A DNA stretch of 56,130 bases from a virus: positions 1 to 56,130 of the IMG/VR virus record IMGVR_UViG_3300029985_000050; one strand, 5' to 3'. The position numbers were made by a program, and so were the translations under genes. Shown piece after piece: positions 5,704-13,349 of the stretch; positions within the stretch are counted from its first letter, which is position 1, and each line of letters begins with the position of its first letter. Under the pieces are notes generated by a model. The model did no database searches. It was not told the DNA's origin and was given only the letters and a program-made list of their open reading frames with translations.

Positions 5704-7518
5704 TTACTCCCCGTTTTCCTTCAAGATGGTCTCCAGAACGCCCTTGAGGTCGCCTCCGTCGTGCCGGAACGCGAGCAACGCCACCAAAAGTGCATCCGGA
5801 TCGTCCTGGTGGTCCATCAAGGCCTTCCGGAGGGCGTCGATTCGGTCTCCGGTGATTCGATTCGACCTTCCGGGCTTGTGGACCGCGCTCGCGCCGGGCT
5901 GGGTGACGCCCTTCTTCTGCTTCCCGCCGATGCTCCCTGGTGTGGACCTGGTTTTCGTCGCTTCCTTGAGGTTCACGGAGGGTGCCGCGGCGGTTTTGGA
6001 GGCGGTGGCGTGCGGAGTTGTCTGCCCACCCTCGGTCGTTCCCGAGTTTCCATCTTCTTCGCCCTGCACCGTTCCTGGAAGGGGCTCGCCGTCGTTGTCC
6101 AGGCCGAGCTGGAGGAAGAACGGATTCGGCGGCGGGTTGTTCGCCTCCTCGGCGGTGAGGCTGGTGTTGTTCGAGTACCGCCCGCCGTACCGATTCCGGC
6201 GGATCTCCAGGGCGGACAAAATGCCATTGATGAAATCTAGACTGTCTGCTTGAGACGTTTTATAGCGCACGTCGGCCGCGTCCTTCTCATTCATGCTCCA
6301 GACTGGGCGGAACTTGATCGCGTACTCGTCCGGGTCGACGTCGGGAAGGGCGGAAGCCCCAATCCACATGGTCAGGGCCTCCACCGGGGCGCGCAGGTAG
6401 AGTCCCTGTAGGGCCTCGACGCTGTCGTAATACTGGCGGGCATCTCCCTCGCCCGTCGCATTCATCCCGGCAGCGCCGCGGCCAAACAGGAGCGAGACGG
6501 GGATGTTCACGTCCGCGCTCACCCGCATCATCATCCGATCCACCACGTCGGCCACGCCTGCGAACTCGAGCTTGTCGCGGGTGTAGTCCTCGTCCTCGGC
6601 CAGCATCACGCCGTGGAGGTAGTTCTTGGAGAGCTCGATGTTCGCCATGCGCTGTTCGATCGCGCCGTAGTCCTTGGCGAGAAGGAGCTGCTTCAGGTTC
6701 TTGATCTTGTACTTTCCGATCACCGACTCCTGCATCAGGTTCGAGATCGCGTTCCAGGAAAGCCCCATGTTCGACAAGCTGTCGAACGCAGCCTGGATGA
6801 CTCCAAACCCCCAGTAGCGGCGGTAGATGTCCATACCCGGGTAGACCCGATCGGGCGTTGGGTCACCACGCCACTCCACCACGCGTGTCCAGTGGATCTC
6901 GTAGGGCGGGCCGTAGACGCGCCGGACGGTGAAGTATGCGGGGAGATCGTAGCGCACTGACTCCGGGTCGGTGTCCAGGTCCGTAGGCATGATCCAGATC
7001 TCGGCGGCCGAGTGGGTGCGCAGGCCCAGGAGCTTCTGCGGGTTCTCGGGGTCGAACTTGAACGGCGCCGAGAGGGGCTTGCCGTCGTCCCAGAGTAGGA
7101 TGGTGAGCGCCCCGCCGAAGAGCCGGGTCCACTGCAGGGCCTCGCCGAAGTGCTTGCGTACCTTCAGCCGATCCATCTGCTTCACGATCTTCCCGTCCGG
7201 ATCGCCGTCGATGTCCCACCCGTTGCGGGTGGCGTCGTCGGCCAGCATCTTCACGATCCGCTTCCCCAGCCCGTCGCCGATGTAGAAGGCGGAGAGCTCG
7301 GGGAAGGTGAGCATGTACGGCGGGTTGACCTGGTTTGCCGTCGTGCGGTCCTTGCCGCGCACGCCGGACCCTGTCACGAAGTTCCGGAAGCTGTCGTTGT
7401 GGAGGTACACCTCGCGGAGAATCCCCTCGTTGACGCGCGCGCCCAACGAAGGGCGACGCTGCATCGCCTTTGCCGCCGCGGCTTGCTCCGCCTGGATGAC
7501 TTCGAGTTCGTTGGGCAC
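5704..7518 (-). CDS. Portal protein (DUF1073 type)
   Basis: 604 residues from GTG. It forms the dodecameric ring at the capsid vertex through which DNA is packaged. Family signs are SAFYIGDGLGKRIVKMLADDATRNGW near residue 80, WTRLFGGALTILLWDDG near 130, ESVIGKYKIKNLKQLL near 270, and VNIPVSLLFGRGAAGMNATGEGDARQYYDSV near 345, all typical of DUF1073-family portals. The C-terminus is low complexity. It lies downstream of both terminase genes, as expected. The ribosome-binding sequence gagg lies about 10 bases ahead. Confidence 0.92.
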   Translation of the reverse strand: MPNELEVIQAEQAAAAKAMQRRPSLGARVNEGILREVYLHNDSFRNFVTGSGVRGKDRTTANQVNPPYMLTFPELSAFYIGDGLGKRIVKMLADDATRNGWDIDGDPDGKIVKQMDRLKVRKHFGEALQWTRLFGGALTILLWDDGKPLSAPFKFDPENPQKLLGLRTHSAAEIWIMPTDLDTDPESVRYDLPAYFTVRRVYGPPYEIHWTRVVEWRGDPTPDRVYPGMDIYRRYWGFGVIQAAFDSLSNMGLSWNAISNLMQESVIGKYKIKNLKQLLLAKDYGAIEQRMANIELSKNYLHGVMLAEDEDYTRDKLEFAGVADVVDRMMMRVSADVNIPVSLLFGRGAAGMNATGEGDARQYYDSVEALQGLYLRAPVEALTMWIGASALPDVDPDEYAIKFRPVWSMNEKDAADVRYKTSQADSLDFINGILSALEIRRNRYGGRYSNNTSLTAEEANNPPPNPFFLQLGLDNDGEPLPGTVQGEEDGNSGTTEGGQTTPHATASKTAAAPSVNLKEATKTRSTPGSIGGKQKKGVTQPGASAVHKPGRSNRITGDRIDALRKALMDHQDDPDALLVALLAFRHDGGDLKGVLETILKENGE

Positions 7519-7524
7519 GTGGAG

Positions 7525-7605
7525 TTACCTCTTCGAGGGACGCGTGACGGTCTTCTTGGTGGCGTTGGGCGGCTTCCCGAGGGGTTGGACGATGCCGGTG
7601 CTCAC
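7525..7605 (-). CDS. Possible 26-residue basic ORF
   Basis: GTGA overlaps the stop of the 7602 gene, and the frame runs to a TAA just before the portal start. It is rich in lysine, arginine and proline. Tight coupling on both sides is the only support. Confidence 0.35.
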   Translation of the reverse strand: MSTGIVQPLGKPPNATKKTVTRPSKR

Positions 7606-7943
7606 TGGCCGACCCAAGGGTACACCGTGCCGTTGATGCCGGTGATGACCAGCGCGCGATCGCCTTCCAGCGAGTACTCGTTGGGCCACACTACGGGAGT
7701 CCCGTTGACCGGGATGAGGGCGGTGTCCAAGTTCGCCGCGGCGCCGCTGGGGGTTTGGCTGACGAACTGGAGCGTACCCGTGTGCCCGGCCACCTCCACG
7801 GAAGCACTCAGTGTGATCGGCCTGTTCTTGTCCAGGTTCTGCTGGAGCAGGTACCAGGTGCCGTTGGTGGTGATCCCTTGTCCGAGGTCGGTGTCGACCA
7901 GAGGTCCGGGGTTTCCGTTCGTGAATTGCTGCCATCTGGCCAT
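7602..7943 (-). CDS. Small structural-type protein, unknown
   Basis: 113 residues with a good ribosome-binding site (gaggag before ATG). Rich in beta-forming residues (TLSASVEVAGHTGTLQFVS, RALVITGINGTVYPW). Its place between large terminase and portal suggests a virion or head accessory protein, but no family is recognised. Confidence 0.65.
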   Translation of the reverse strand: MARWQQFTNGNPGPLVDTDLGQGITTNGTWYLLQQNLDKNRPITLSASVEVAGHTGTLQFVSQTPSGAAANLDTALIPVNGTPVVWPNEYSLEGDRALVITGINGTVYPWVGQ

Positions 7944-7965
7944 TGTGTATCTCCTCAGTCGTTGG

Positions 7966-9276
7966 TCAAGAGTACATCACACGGGCGGTCTTCTCCTCCT
8001 CGGGGAAGAACACCTCGCGCAGGAGAGAGGCGGCGGAGTCCGGCACGTCGTCGGGCTCGGCGTCCTCGGTGTAGTCCGCGATCTGCATCATCGCCTCCGG
8101 GTCGGAGTCGTTCGCCCAGACGATCTGGTGCCAGTGGTGGCCCAGATAGTCGTGGATCTTCTCGTGCTTCTTCTGGCTCTCGTGGTAGGACTCGCATACG
8201 AGCCAACGCTCCTCCTCGAACGTCTCGAACACGCGGGCCAGCATGCCCTTGTCGGAATTCGTCTCCAGGTGGAGCTCGTGGCAACCGCGCCGCTCCAGCT
8301 CCACCATGATGGCGGGCTTGGCCTTCTCAGCCGAGCAGGCCCACTTCTTGACGAACAGCTGGAGGCGTCCGTCCTCCCGATTCGACCCGATGGTGAGGGC
8401 CGTGGTGTCTCGTCCCCCGTAGGCGGCGTCCAGCTGGGCGACCTTGCGGAAGTTGTTCTGCTGCCAGGGTCCCATCACGGGGTTCTGGAACTCCATGTCG
8501 TCGGCGTTGACGTGCTCGAGTTCGTAGTTGGCCGCCCACATGGCCTTGGTCATGGTGGCTTTTTTCAACTCGATCTCTTCGGGGGAAAGGATCCCGGTCG
8601 AGAAGACGTCGAACTTCATGGGGTTGATGCCCATCCCCTTCAGCATCTCCCAGGCATCTTCCTTGTGCCACGGGGTCCCGACCACACGGGCGAAGCGCCC
8701 TGGGTCCAAGATGTTCGTCAGGATTTCCTGCAGGTTCGCACGCGTGCTCTCCCGCTTGGCCCTGGAGTACCGGTCCTTCATCGAGATGGCGTCGTCCACG
8801 AGGATCGTGTCGTAGTGGGAGCCGACGGGGACGGTGTCGATACCGTAGGCGTCGAGGCTTCCTTCCTTCGTGATGGATCCCTTGAAGTTGAACGTGAGCC
8901 GCCCGTCGCGGTTCACGATCTTCTCCGGGTAGAACCCGTGGAAGGCGCGGAACAGCTCCTGGATCAACTCGTGCTCCATGTAGAGCCCGATGGTCTTCAG
9001 GGAGTCGTTGGCGACGGACCATGTCTCCCGCACCAGCGCGACGCGGTCGTCGGGGTGGAGGAGGAAGTTCCGGATGGAGCCGATTTCGGTGACGGCGGTC
9101 GTCTTGTACGCGCCACGATGGGCCTGGATCGCCGTGTGCGTCTGGGGGTCCCAGACGGACTTGATCCAGTCCGAGTGCATGGGGGTGAGCTTCTTCTTGC
9201 CGACCAGGTGGCCGATCAGGTGTGGGTATTTCCCAAGGCGGCGGAGCTGGTCAGGCGAGTAGAAGTCGCATCTCAA
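7966..9276 (-). CDS. Terminase large subunit
   Basis: 436 residues. It is the ATP-driven DNA packaging motor and nuclease. A Walker A-type loop lies near residues 52-60 (QAHRGAYKTTA) and Walker B near 157 (YDTILVDDAIS). The coupling stretch is RFARVVGTPWHKED, and the nuclease domain starts near 282 with QLDAAYGGRDTTALTI, which carries the first metal-binding Asp. The start overlaps the small-subunit stop by four bases. Confidence 0.93.
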   Translation of the reverse strand: MRCDFYSPDQLRRLGKYPHLIGHLVGKKKLTPMHSDWIKSVWDPQTHTAIQAHRGAYKTTAVTEIGSIRNFLLHPDDRVALVRETWSVANDSLKTIGLYMEHELIQELFRAFHGFYPEKIVNRDGRLTFNFKGSITKEGSLDAYGIDTVPVGSHYDTILVDDAISMKDRYSRAKRESTRANLQEILTNILDPGRFARVVGTPWHKEDAWEMLKGMGINPMKFDVFSTGILSPEEIELKKATMTKAMWAANYELEHVNADDMEFQNPVMGPWQQNNFRKVAQLDAAYGGRDTTALTIGSNREDGRLQLFVKKWACSAEKAKPAIMVELERRGCHELHLETNSDKGMLARVFETFEEERWLVCESYHESQKKHEKIHDYLGHHWHQIVWANDSDPEAMMQIADYTEDAEPDDVPDSAASLLREVFFPEEEKTARVMYS

Positions 9277-9773
9277 GGGAGGGATCCGGCTTCGGAGAAG
9301 ATCTGGCTTGCTTCACGGCGAGCCTCGTCGGAAACTCCACGGGCACGGCCAGCGTCCTCGCCGCGGTACTTCGCTCGGTTCGCCTTCAGAACTTCCTTGA
9401 GCAGACCACCGTCGTAGCGGGTGACGTAGCCAGCGAGTCCGCCGTCCTTGGTGAACACCGGCTCGTCCCACCCGAGGATCCCGCGCTTGAAGGCGGCGTC
9501 TTCTGCGACGTCGATTCCGATGTCCCATGCCTGGGAGAGCTTGAGGGAGAATTCGGGGTCCGCCTCGGCTTTGGCTCGGACATCCTGCGGGGTGAGGGCA
9601 GTTCCTTTGAGCGCGTCCTCGCGGATCGGCATCTCGGAAAGCTGGCGAAGGTACAAATCGAAGCCGGTGGGCTTGGTTGGGGGCGGTGTCTTTGCGGGCG
9701 CGATGGGGGCGGGGCTCGCGGCAGGCGCCGGAGACGGGGTGGGCTCGGAAGACTTTTTCCTGGGAGGTGCCAC
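9273..9773 (-). CDS. Terminase small subunit-like protein
   Basis: 166 residues from the GTG at 9773. A Pro/Ala/Lys-rich N-terminus precedes a conserved part ending DGGLLKEVLKANRAKYR, close to the LLxxLLKxxRPExYR end of small terminases. It overlaps the large subunit. A longer frame from 9809 starts inside the -35 box of the promoter and is rejected. The -10 box ends eight bases before this GTG, so the message may be leaderless. Confidence 0.7.
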   Translation of the reverse strand: MAPPRKKSSEPTPSPAPAASPAPIAPAKTPPPTKPTGFDLYLRQLSEMPIREDALKGTALTPQDVRAKAEADPEFSLKLSQAWDIGIDVAEDAAFKRGILGWDEPVFTKDGGLAGYVTRYDGGLLKEVLKANRAKYRGEDAGRARGVSDEARREASQIFSEAGSLP

Positions 9774-9780
9774 GAGAAAG

Positions 9781-9809
9781 AGCGTACTTTGGCACGGCAA
9801 ATTTGTCAA
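9781..9809 (-). promoter_or_regulatory. Sigma70-like promoter of the packaging operon
   Basis: On the minus strand TTGACA (9809-9804) is followed after 17 bases by TACGCT (9786-9781). Spacing and boxes are near consensus. The expected start site falls almost on the GTG of the small terminase gene. Confidence 0.7.
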
Positions 9810-9876
9810 GCGAATACTGTGCCGGGTTTGAAGTAGGTTTCTTAGGTCGGTTTTCTGATTTTGTGGGAAATGGGCG

Positions 9877-9894
9877 ATTCACTCGGGAGTGAAT
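9877..9894 (+). promoter_or_regulatory. Perfect 8-2-8 inverted repeat, possible operator
   Basis: ATTCACTC-GG-GAGTGAAT is a perfect dyad about 70 bases upstream of the packaging promoter. It is too short and lacks a T-run for a terminator, so a regulator binding site is the better guess. Confidence 0.45.
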
Positions 9895-9942
9895 TCTGGG
9901 TACAAGGTGAAGATGGTCGGCGGCTCGTTGATCGCTGGAACC

Positions 9943-10010
9943 TGGATCTTTGGTCGCTGGTGCTTGGACGCTGGTGCTTGGATCTTTGGTCGCTGGTGCT
10001 TGGCTCTTTG
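9943..10010 (+). repeat. Imperfect repeat, about 36-base period
   Basis: The stretch tggatctttggtcgctggtg begins at 9943 and again at 9979, with related half-copies (ggacgctggtgcttgg) between. G/T-rich on the plus strand. Confidence 0.65.
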
Positions 10011-10100
10011 GTTAGAAACCTAAGTTCTTTGGCATTAGTTGGTTTGTGGTTTTGGAGGTGGTGAGCAGGACCCTACATTCCAAAGGCCAAACCACCTGAT

Positions 10101-10118
10101 TGTTTCACGCGTGGAACA
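10101..10118 (+). promoter_or_regulatory. 18-base near-palindrome
   Basis: TGTTTCACG-CGTGGAACA has one mismatched pair. It resembles a chromosomal parS element with two extra central bases. It sits immediately before the tandem repeat and may be an operator or partition-like site. Confidence 0.35.
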
Positions 10119-10120
10119 AT

Positions 10121-10209
10121 GATTCCGACCCCTATTCCGACCCCTATTCCGACCCCTATTCCGACCCCTATTCCGACCCCTATTCCGACCCCTATTCCGA
10201 CCCCTATTG
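10121..10209 (+). repeat. 12-base tandem repeat, seven copies
   Basis: The unit ttccgacccctа-type sequence (ttccgacccct plus a) recurs without change at 10123, 10135, 10147, 10159, 10171, 10183 and 10195. It would read SDPY repeats in one frame, but that frame has no credible start and continues into unrelated sequence, so I treat it as a noncoding iteron-like or slippage repeat. Confidence 0.9.
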
Positions 10210-10302
10210 CCTAATGCATTGTGACAGATTCCGTCGGCGCCTCCCTCTCATCGGCACGCCTCTTGCGTCGCGCGTGCTCTACCTGCCCACCATTGCGCCC
10301 TT

Positions 10303-10342
10303 GCCCTCATGCCCTCATGCCCTCATGCCCTCATGCCCTCCT
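10303..10342 (+). repeat. 8-base tandem repeat, four copies
   Basis: gccctcat recurs at 10303, 10311, 10319 and 10327, followed by a partial copy. The unit size is not a multiple of three, which argues against coding. Confidence 0.85.
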
Positions 10343-10346
10343 CAAA

Positions 10347-10403
10347 AGAGATTTCGTCTCAAGTACGGTTTCGTTAGGTTTCCGCGGATCGCGAACCTAT
10401 GTT
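10347..10403 (+). promoter_or_regulatory. Repeated promoter/operator element, copy 1
   Basis: A 19-base block agagatttcgtctcaagta (10347-10365), containing the dyad gaga-tttcg-tctc, lies upstream of TTAGGT (10374-10379), 18 bases, and TATGTT (10398-10403). The same block, -35, spacer motif (ggatcg.gaac) and -10 recur at 11125-11181. The ATG at 10410 is six bases after the -10, so the transcript is probably leaderless. Confidence 0.65.
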
Positions 10404-10409
10404 GCTAAC

Positions 10410-10589
10410 ATGAACAACACGAGCAACAAGACCCGCGCCCGCACGGCAACCTACTACTACCTCTGCAGGACCTCGGAGTCTGGCCTCGTGGAGTATATCT
10501 ACTGCGGCACCTCACGCCTCGCTGCTCTGGAGTCGTTGCGATTCAACGCTGCACATAGTTCCGCGGTCTTCGAAATCGTTATCGCCTAA
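10410..10589 (+). CDS. Small early protein, unknown
   Basis: 59 residues. The sequence TATYYYLCRTSESGLVEYIYCG suggests a small beta hairpin fold. The start is chosen as the ATG just after the promoter; longer upstream frames run through tandem repeats and are rejected. First gene of the rightward early region. Confidence 0.55.
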   Translation: MNNTSNKTRARTATYYYLCRTSESGLVEYIYCGTSRLAALESLRFNAAHSSAVFEIVIA

Positions 10590-10618
10590 CCTCTCACCAA
10601 ACAATCAGGAGCTCCAAA

Positions 10619-11125
10619 ATGTTCGCCTTCCTCCCTCTCGTTGCTCTCCTCGCCACTCTTGGTATCTCGACGCGCTACGCGACCCCTACCGTGCGCATCG
10701 ACTCGACGCGCGGCCTCCCCGATTACGAGGCACAGTGCGCTATCTACCTCGAGGATTCCCTCGCCGACGTCGCGGAGCTCGATCCTCCCGACTCCGTCGC
10801 CTGCAGTACTGCGATCGACACCGTCGGCGACCCAGGTTCAGATGTTTCCCTCCTCTCTTCCTGCCATACCATCGATCCGTCCGACTGGCCCTGGGCCAGC
10901 GTCCAGGCCGTGAACGATTCCGCGGCCGCACATGTCCGCGCCTTGCTTACCGATTCCGCGGAGCTCCCCGCGGAGTCCGTGCGACGCCTCCACGAAATGG
11001 AGTCCACCATCCGCCCCCTTTCCGTCCTCCCGACTCCCACCCTTGTCCAGGTTGCGACCCGCGGAAACGTCGCCGAACCAGCCCGCGCGGCAACATGCTA
11101 CATCGGCCTGGATTGTCCGGAATAA
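10619..11125 (+). CDS. Putative exported protein, unknown
   Basis: 168 residues with a good ribosome-binding site (caggagc). The N-terminus FAFLPLVALLATLGIS is a hydrophobic signal or anchor. The rest is acidic with scattered cysteines (QCAIYLEDS, ACSTAID, SSCHTI, ATCYIGLDCPE), as in periplasmic disulfide-containing proteins. No family recognised. The stop lies at the start of the second promoter element. Confidence 0.6.
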   Translation: MFAFLPLVALLATLGISTRYATPTVRIDSTRGLPDYEAQCAIYLEDSLADVAELDPPDSVACSTAIDTVGDPGSDVSLLSSCHTIDPSDWPWASVQAVNDSAAAHVRALLTDSAELPAESVRRLHEMESTIRPLSVLPTPTLVQVATRGNVAEPARAATCYIGLDCPE

Positions 11126-11181
11126 GAGATTTCGTCTCAAGTAAGAAATTATTAGGTTTCTTGGGATCGGGAACGTAGATT
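11125..11181 (+). promoter_or_regulatory. Repeated promoter/operator element, copy 2
   Basis: Contains the identical 19-base block at 11125-11143, TTAGGT at 11152-11157, an 18-base spacer and TAGATT at 11176-11181. Six bases later acatgaggccag begins, a start-region sequence also found after the 14533 promoter. Confidence 0.65.
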
Positions 11182-11233
11182 AGTTACATGAGGCCAGCTA
11201 AACCAGGTCTCTCAAACAACCGGAGAAAAGACA

Positions 11234-11326
11234 ATGGACCTCTTGACCGCGTACAACACTCTCGCACAGATCGCCGGATCCGGCGTTGTCGCCTCTCTCA
11301 TCCTCGCTTTTTGGGTCGTCAGGTGA
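11234..11326 (+). CDS. 30-residue membrane peptide
   Basis: MDLLTAYNTLAQIAG followed by SGVVASLILAFWVVR, a single hydrophobic helix. The ribosome-binding site ccggag lies 10 bases ahead, and the TGA stop overlaps the next GTG start. Small membrane peptides like this are common in phage early regions; role unknown. Confidence 0.5.
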   Translation: MDLLTAYNTLAQIAGSGVVASLILAFWVVR

Positions 11327-11595
11327 ACGCCCCAACCTTTTCCGCTGGCTTCACCACCGCCCACCTGCACCAGTTCCCGTCCGGAACATGGGGTCTCGTT
11401 GGTCGCGTTCCGTTGTCGATGAAGTACGCCACGACGGATCCGGAAATTCTCGCCGCTATCCACGAGAAAGCGAAATTCGGCGCCACCTTCGGAGATTCCG
11501 AAGCAAAGCGCCGCGGAATCGCCCGCCTTTCCTTCAAAACTGCGGATGAAGTGCTGGCCCGCGCGGCCGCCCTCGGAATCCAGGTGCAGGAATGA
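11323..11595 (+). CDS. Small early protein, unknown
   Basis: 90 residues from a GTG overlapping the previous stop. The centre reads KYATTDPEILAAIHEKAKFGATFGDSEAKRRGIARLSFKTADEVLARA, with alternating helices. A longer frame from the ATG at 11188 would start at the promoter but reads as a shadow of the 11234 peptide. Coupled by ATGA to the next gene. Confidence 0.6.
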   Translation: MNAPTFSAGFTTAHLHQFPSGTWGLVGRVPLSMKYATTDPEILAAIHEKAKFGATFGDSEAKRRGIARLSFKTADEVLARAAALGIQVQE

Positions 11596-11861
11596 GTGCC
11601 GCGGTCAAAACCTACCTCCTAAAAATCCGTGCGCACGAGACACATTGCCCGATGATTCAGGTCGACGTCTACAACGGTCGCCGAAAAATCGCGGCAATGA
11701 CTCATCGTGACGGATGCCCTGATCGCGGGGTCACACTGTACCCAGCTAGAATCGGAAAATGGTTTCCGACCAAATCCGCGGCCCTGGAGTTCATCCGCGC
11801 GAACGAGGAGAACTACCTCTCGTGCATGGGCGGATCCGTTGTCGTGGAGTACGCCAAATGA
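11592..11861 (+). CDS. Small early protein, unknown
   Basis: 89 residues, starting in ATGA overlap with the previous stop. It carries HETHCPMIQVDVYNGRRKIAAM and KSAALEFIRANEENYLSCMGG. Short mixed alpha/beta protein; no family recognised. Confidence 0.6.
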   Translation: MSAAVKTYLLKIRAHETHCPMIQVDVYNGRRKIAAMTHRDGCPDRGVTLYPARIGKWFPTKSAALEFIRANEENYLSCMGGSVVVEYAK

Positions 11862-12091
11862 TCGCGGCGCCGGTCACGATCTCCCCGGAAGGCCTTATCT
11901 TCCGTGCAGTCGAATCCTACTCGGTGCGGACCAGGGATCCGTCCCGAGGATGGATTAACCATGCCCCGCGTCTCAACGGATACGTGCGACACGGTGTACC
12001 GATCGCAAAAATCTACGCGGGCCCGATGGAGGCAAATTTGCGCGCGGCCTTTGCGCGAATCATCCCCTGGGATGATCTGGTTTCCCGATGA
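11858..12091 (+). CDS. Small early protein, unknown
   Basis: 77 residues, ATGA-coupled to its neighbour on both sides. Contains EGLIFRAVESYSVRTRDPSRGW and IYAGPMEANLRAAFARIIPWDD. A conserved-looking compact protein of unknown role. Confidence 0.55.
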   Translation: MIAAPVTISPEGLIFRAVESYSVRTRDPSRGWINHAPRLNGYVRHGVPIAKIYAGPMEANLRAAFARIIPWDDLVSR

Positions 12092-12216
12092 TCCCCGCGG
12101 CACCTTTGCCAGATATGGCGACCTGGATTTTCAAGCCCCGATTGTCCGCACGATTCTACGCGGCCGTTCGGGAAATCAACGCAACGACAAAAAACGACCT
12201 GAAAGAGGAGCACTGA
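12088..12216 (+). CDS. 42-residue early protein
   Basis: ATGA start overlapping the previous stop. MIPAAPLPDMATWIFKPRLS is followed by ARFYAAVREINATTKNDLKEEH. The overlap and the short gap to the next ATG support it. No family recognised. Confidence 0.45.
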   Translation: MIPAAPLPDMATWIFKPRLSARFYAAVREINATTKNDLKEEH

Positions 12217-12218
12217 AA

Positions 12219-12455
12219 ATGAAAACCAACGTAGGTGTGAAAACTCATCCGATCGGGAATATGGGCTACCTCCATTTTTGGTACGCAAACAACAAATCCC
12301 GCGGCACCAAAAATGTGACCGTCGTCTGGTCGCTGGAAAAATCTCGCACGCCGCTGGCCAGGCAACAGGTCGCCCAGGTTGCGACGACGAGGACGTGTGG
12401 GTGGCATGGAAATGTCAACCTGTCCAAAAAAGTGCTCGCCGAATTGGGTTTGTAG
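12219..12455 (+). CDS. Small early protein, unknown
   Basis: 78 residues, with ribosome-binding sequence agaggag 10 bases upstream. A basic protein (GYLHFWYANNKSRGTKNVTVVW) that could bind nucleic acid. Last gene of this small operon; a weak GC dyad with a ttttc tail follows near 12456-12495. Confidence 0.55.
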   Translation: MKTNVGVKTHPIGNMGYLHFWYANNKSRGTKNVTVVWSLEKSRTPLARQQVAQVATTRTCGWHGNVNLSKKVLAELGL

Positions 12456-12599
12456 CCCGATTCCCGTCAATTTGAGGCACCTTCCCGGGCTTTTCAGAGC
12501 CCACCCCGTGTCCACCACGCCTAGCGACCGATTCTAGGGCGCCCCTAGGGCGATTGTGGGGCATTCGCACCAAACCACGAAAAACAGAAAGAACACCCC

Positions 12600-12854
12600 T
12601 TGAAAATCTCGAATCTTTTGCTTGTCGTTGCCCTCCTCTCCACCGTCGCCCTCGCCAAAAAGGACCTCCAAACGGTCGACGTGAACCATGCTCCGGCCGA
12701 CTCTTTGGCGGCGCACCTTCCGGGGGTTGGCCCCGCGATCGCACAACGGATCGTGGAGGGTCGGCCGTACAAAACCTGTCAAGATCTGTCCTCCACGGTT
12801 TCGGGGATCGGCACGAAGAAACTGGACAAGATCTGCCCTCTCCTCACGTTTTGA
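12600..12854 (+). CDS. ComEA-like exported helix-hairpin-helix protein
   Basis: 84 residues from TTG. A signal peptide (MKISNLLLVVALLSTVALA) is followed by a full ComEA-type HhH DNA-binding domain: VDVNHAPADSLAAHLPGVGPAIAQRIVEGRPYKT, then STVSGIGTKKLDKICPLLT. In bacteria such proteins bind incoming DNA in the periplasm during natural transformation. In a phage it may bind host-surface or injected DNA, but that is inference. TTG is chosen because it starts the signal peptide and no ATG lies in frame upstream. A strong terminator follows. Confidence 0.8.
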   Translation: MKISNLLLVVALLSTVALAKKDLQTVDVNHAPADSLAAHLPGVGPAIAQRIVEGRPYKTCQDLSSTVSGIGTKKLDKICPLLTF

Positions 12855-12879
12855 GGGTGGTATAAGTTTCTTTGTTTGA

Positions 12880-12900
12880 GGGCGGATGGGCCGCCCTTTT
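12880..12900 (+). terminator. Rho-independent terminator
   Basis: GGGCGG (12880-12885), loop atggg, CCGCCC (12891-12896), then ttttctttt. It closes the operon that ends with the ComEA-like gene. Confidence 0.85.
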
Positions 12901-12905
12901 CTTTT

Positions 12906-13267
12906 GCCTGGAGTGGCAGGTATGGTGCGGGTTTGGCGGCGCTGGTGGGCGGATATTGGTTATGTGTTTTGTGAGGTGAACGGCCCGGCGGCCCTTTGGT
13001 GGTCTGGGAAATTGGTTGGGGGGTAGTTGGTTATCCCTAAATCTACTCTTTAGAGATCAGAGAGAAAAAGATAAGAGTTAAAAGGTAAAATAGAGAGGAG
13101 GAAAAACGGGGCCGTTTAACCGTCTAGACCACCTTGCACCTACAAACCCTTTGCCCATGCCGATTACCTGCCAAACAAACCTCCATTTTTATTATCTGTT
13201 ATCCCATACCTAAGGGCTTCGCCACTAACACCTATCGCACTCTCCACAAAATCCACCTAGTTTCGTG
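12906..13267 (+). other. Noncoding region, partly AT-rich
   Basis: No gene is supported. From about 13031 the sequence turns AT- and purine-rich (gagagaaaaagataagag, ggtaaaatagagaggagg) and later C/T-rich, unlike the GC-rich surroundings. There is no clear iteron set. It could hold an origin or regulatory sites upstream of the 13350 gene, but nothing diagnostic is visible. Confidence 0.5.
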
Positions 13268-13296
13268 TTGACTCTTAAAGCCTTAAACACTATACT
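13268..13296 (+). promoter_or_regulatory. Sigma70-like promoter
   Basis: TTGACT (13268-13273), 17 bases, TATACT (13291-13296), about 54 bases before the 13350 gene. One of the best promoter matches in the window. Confidence 0.7.
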
Positions 13297-13349
13297 CCAC
13301 CTGCCAAACCTCGCCCCAGCGGGAGACGGCACTTAAACTCAACAGATAG

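Larger units (their letters stand above)
9810..10409 (+). other. Divergent control region without genes
   Basis: Six hundred bases separate the minus-strand packaging genes from the plus-strand early genes. I find no credible gene; open frames follow the repeats. It holds a perfect dyad, an imperfect 36-base repeat, an 18-base palindrome, a 12-base tandem repeat and an 8-base tandem repeat (listed separately), plus promoters at both edges. Confidence 0.7.

Noticed and set aside
7150-9417. 755-residue plus-strand ORF
   Set aside because: Shadow of the terminase and portal genes; composition typical of antisense GC-rich frames.
10101-10118. Plasmid or chromosome parS site
   Set aside because: The palindrome resembles parS but has two extra central bases and a mismatch, and no ParA or ParB gene is in the window.
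10100-10408. ORF with SDPY repeats
   Set aside because: Starts at a weak codon within the palindrome, is built of a 12-base tandem repeat and then an 8-base repeat that breaks reading constraint; no homologous look and no ribosome-binding site.
11188-11595. 135-residue ORF starting at the promoter
   Set aside because: Its first 45 residues overlap the 30-residue membrane peptide in another frame and look like shadow; the coupled GTG at 11323 is a better start.
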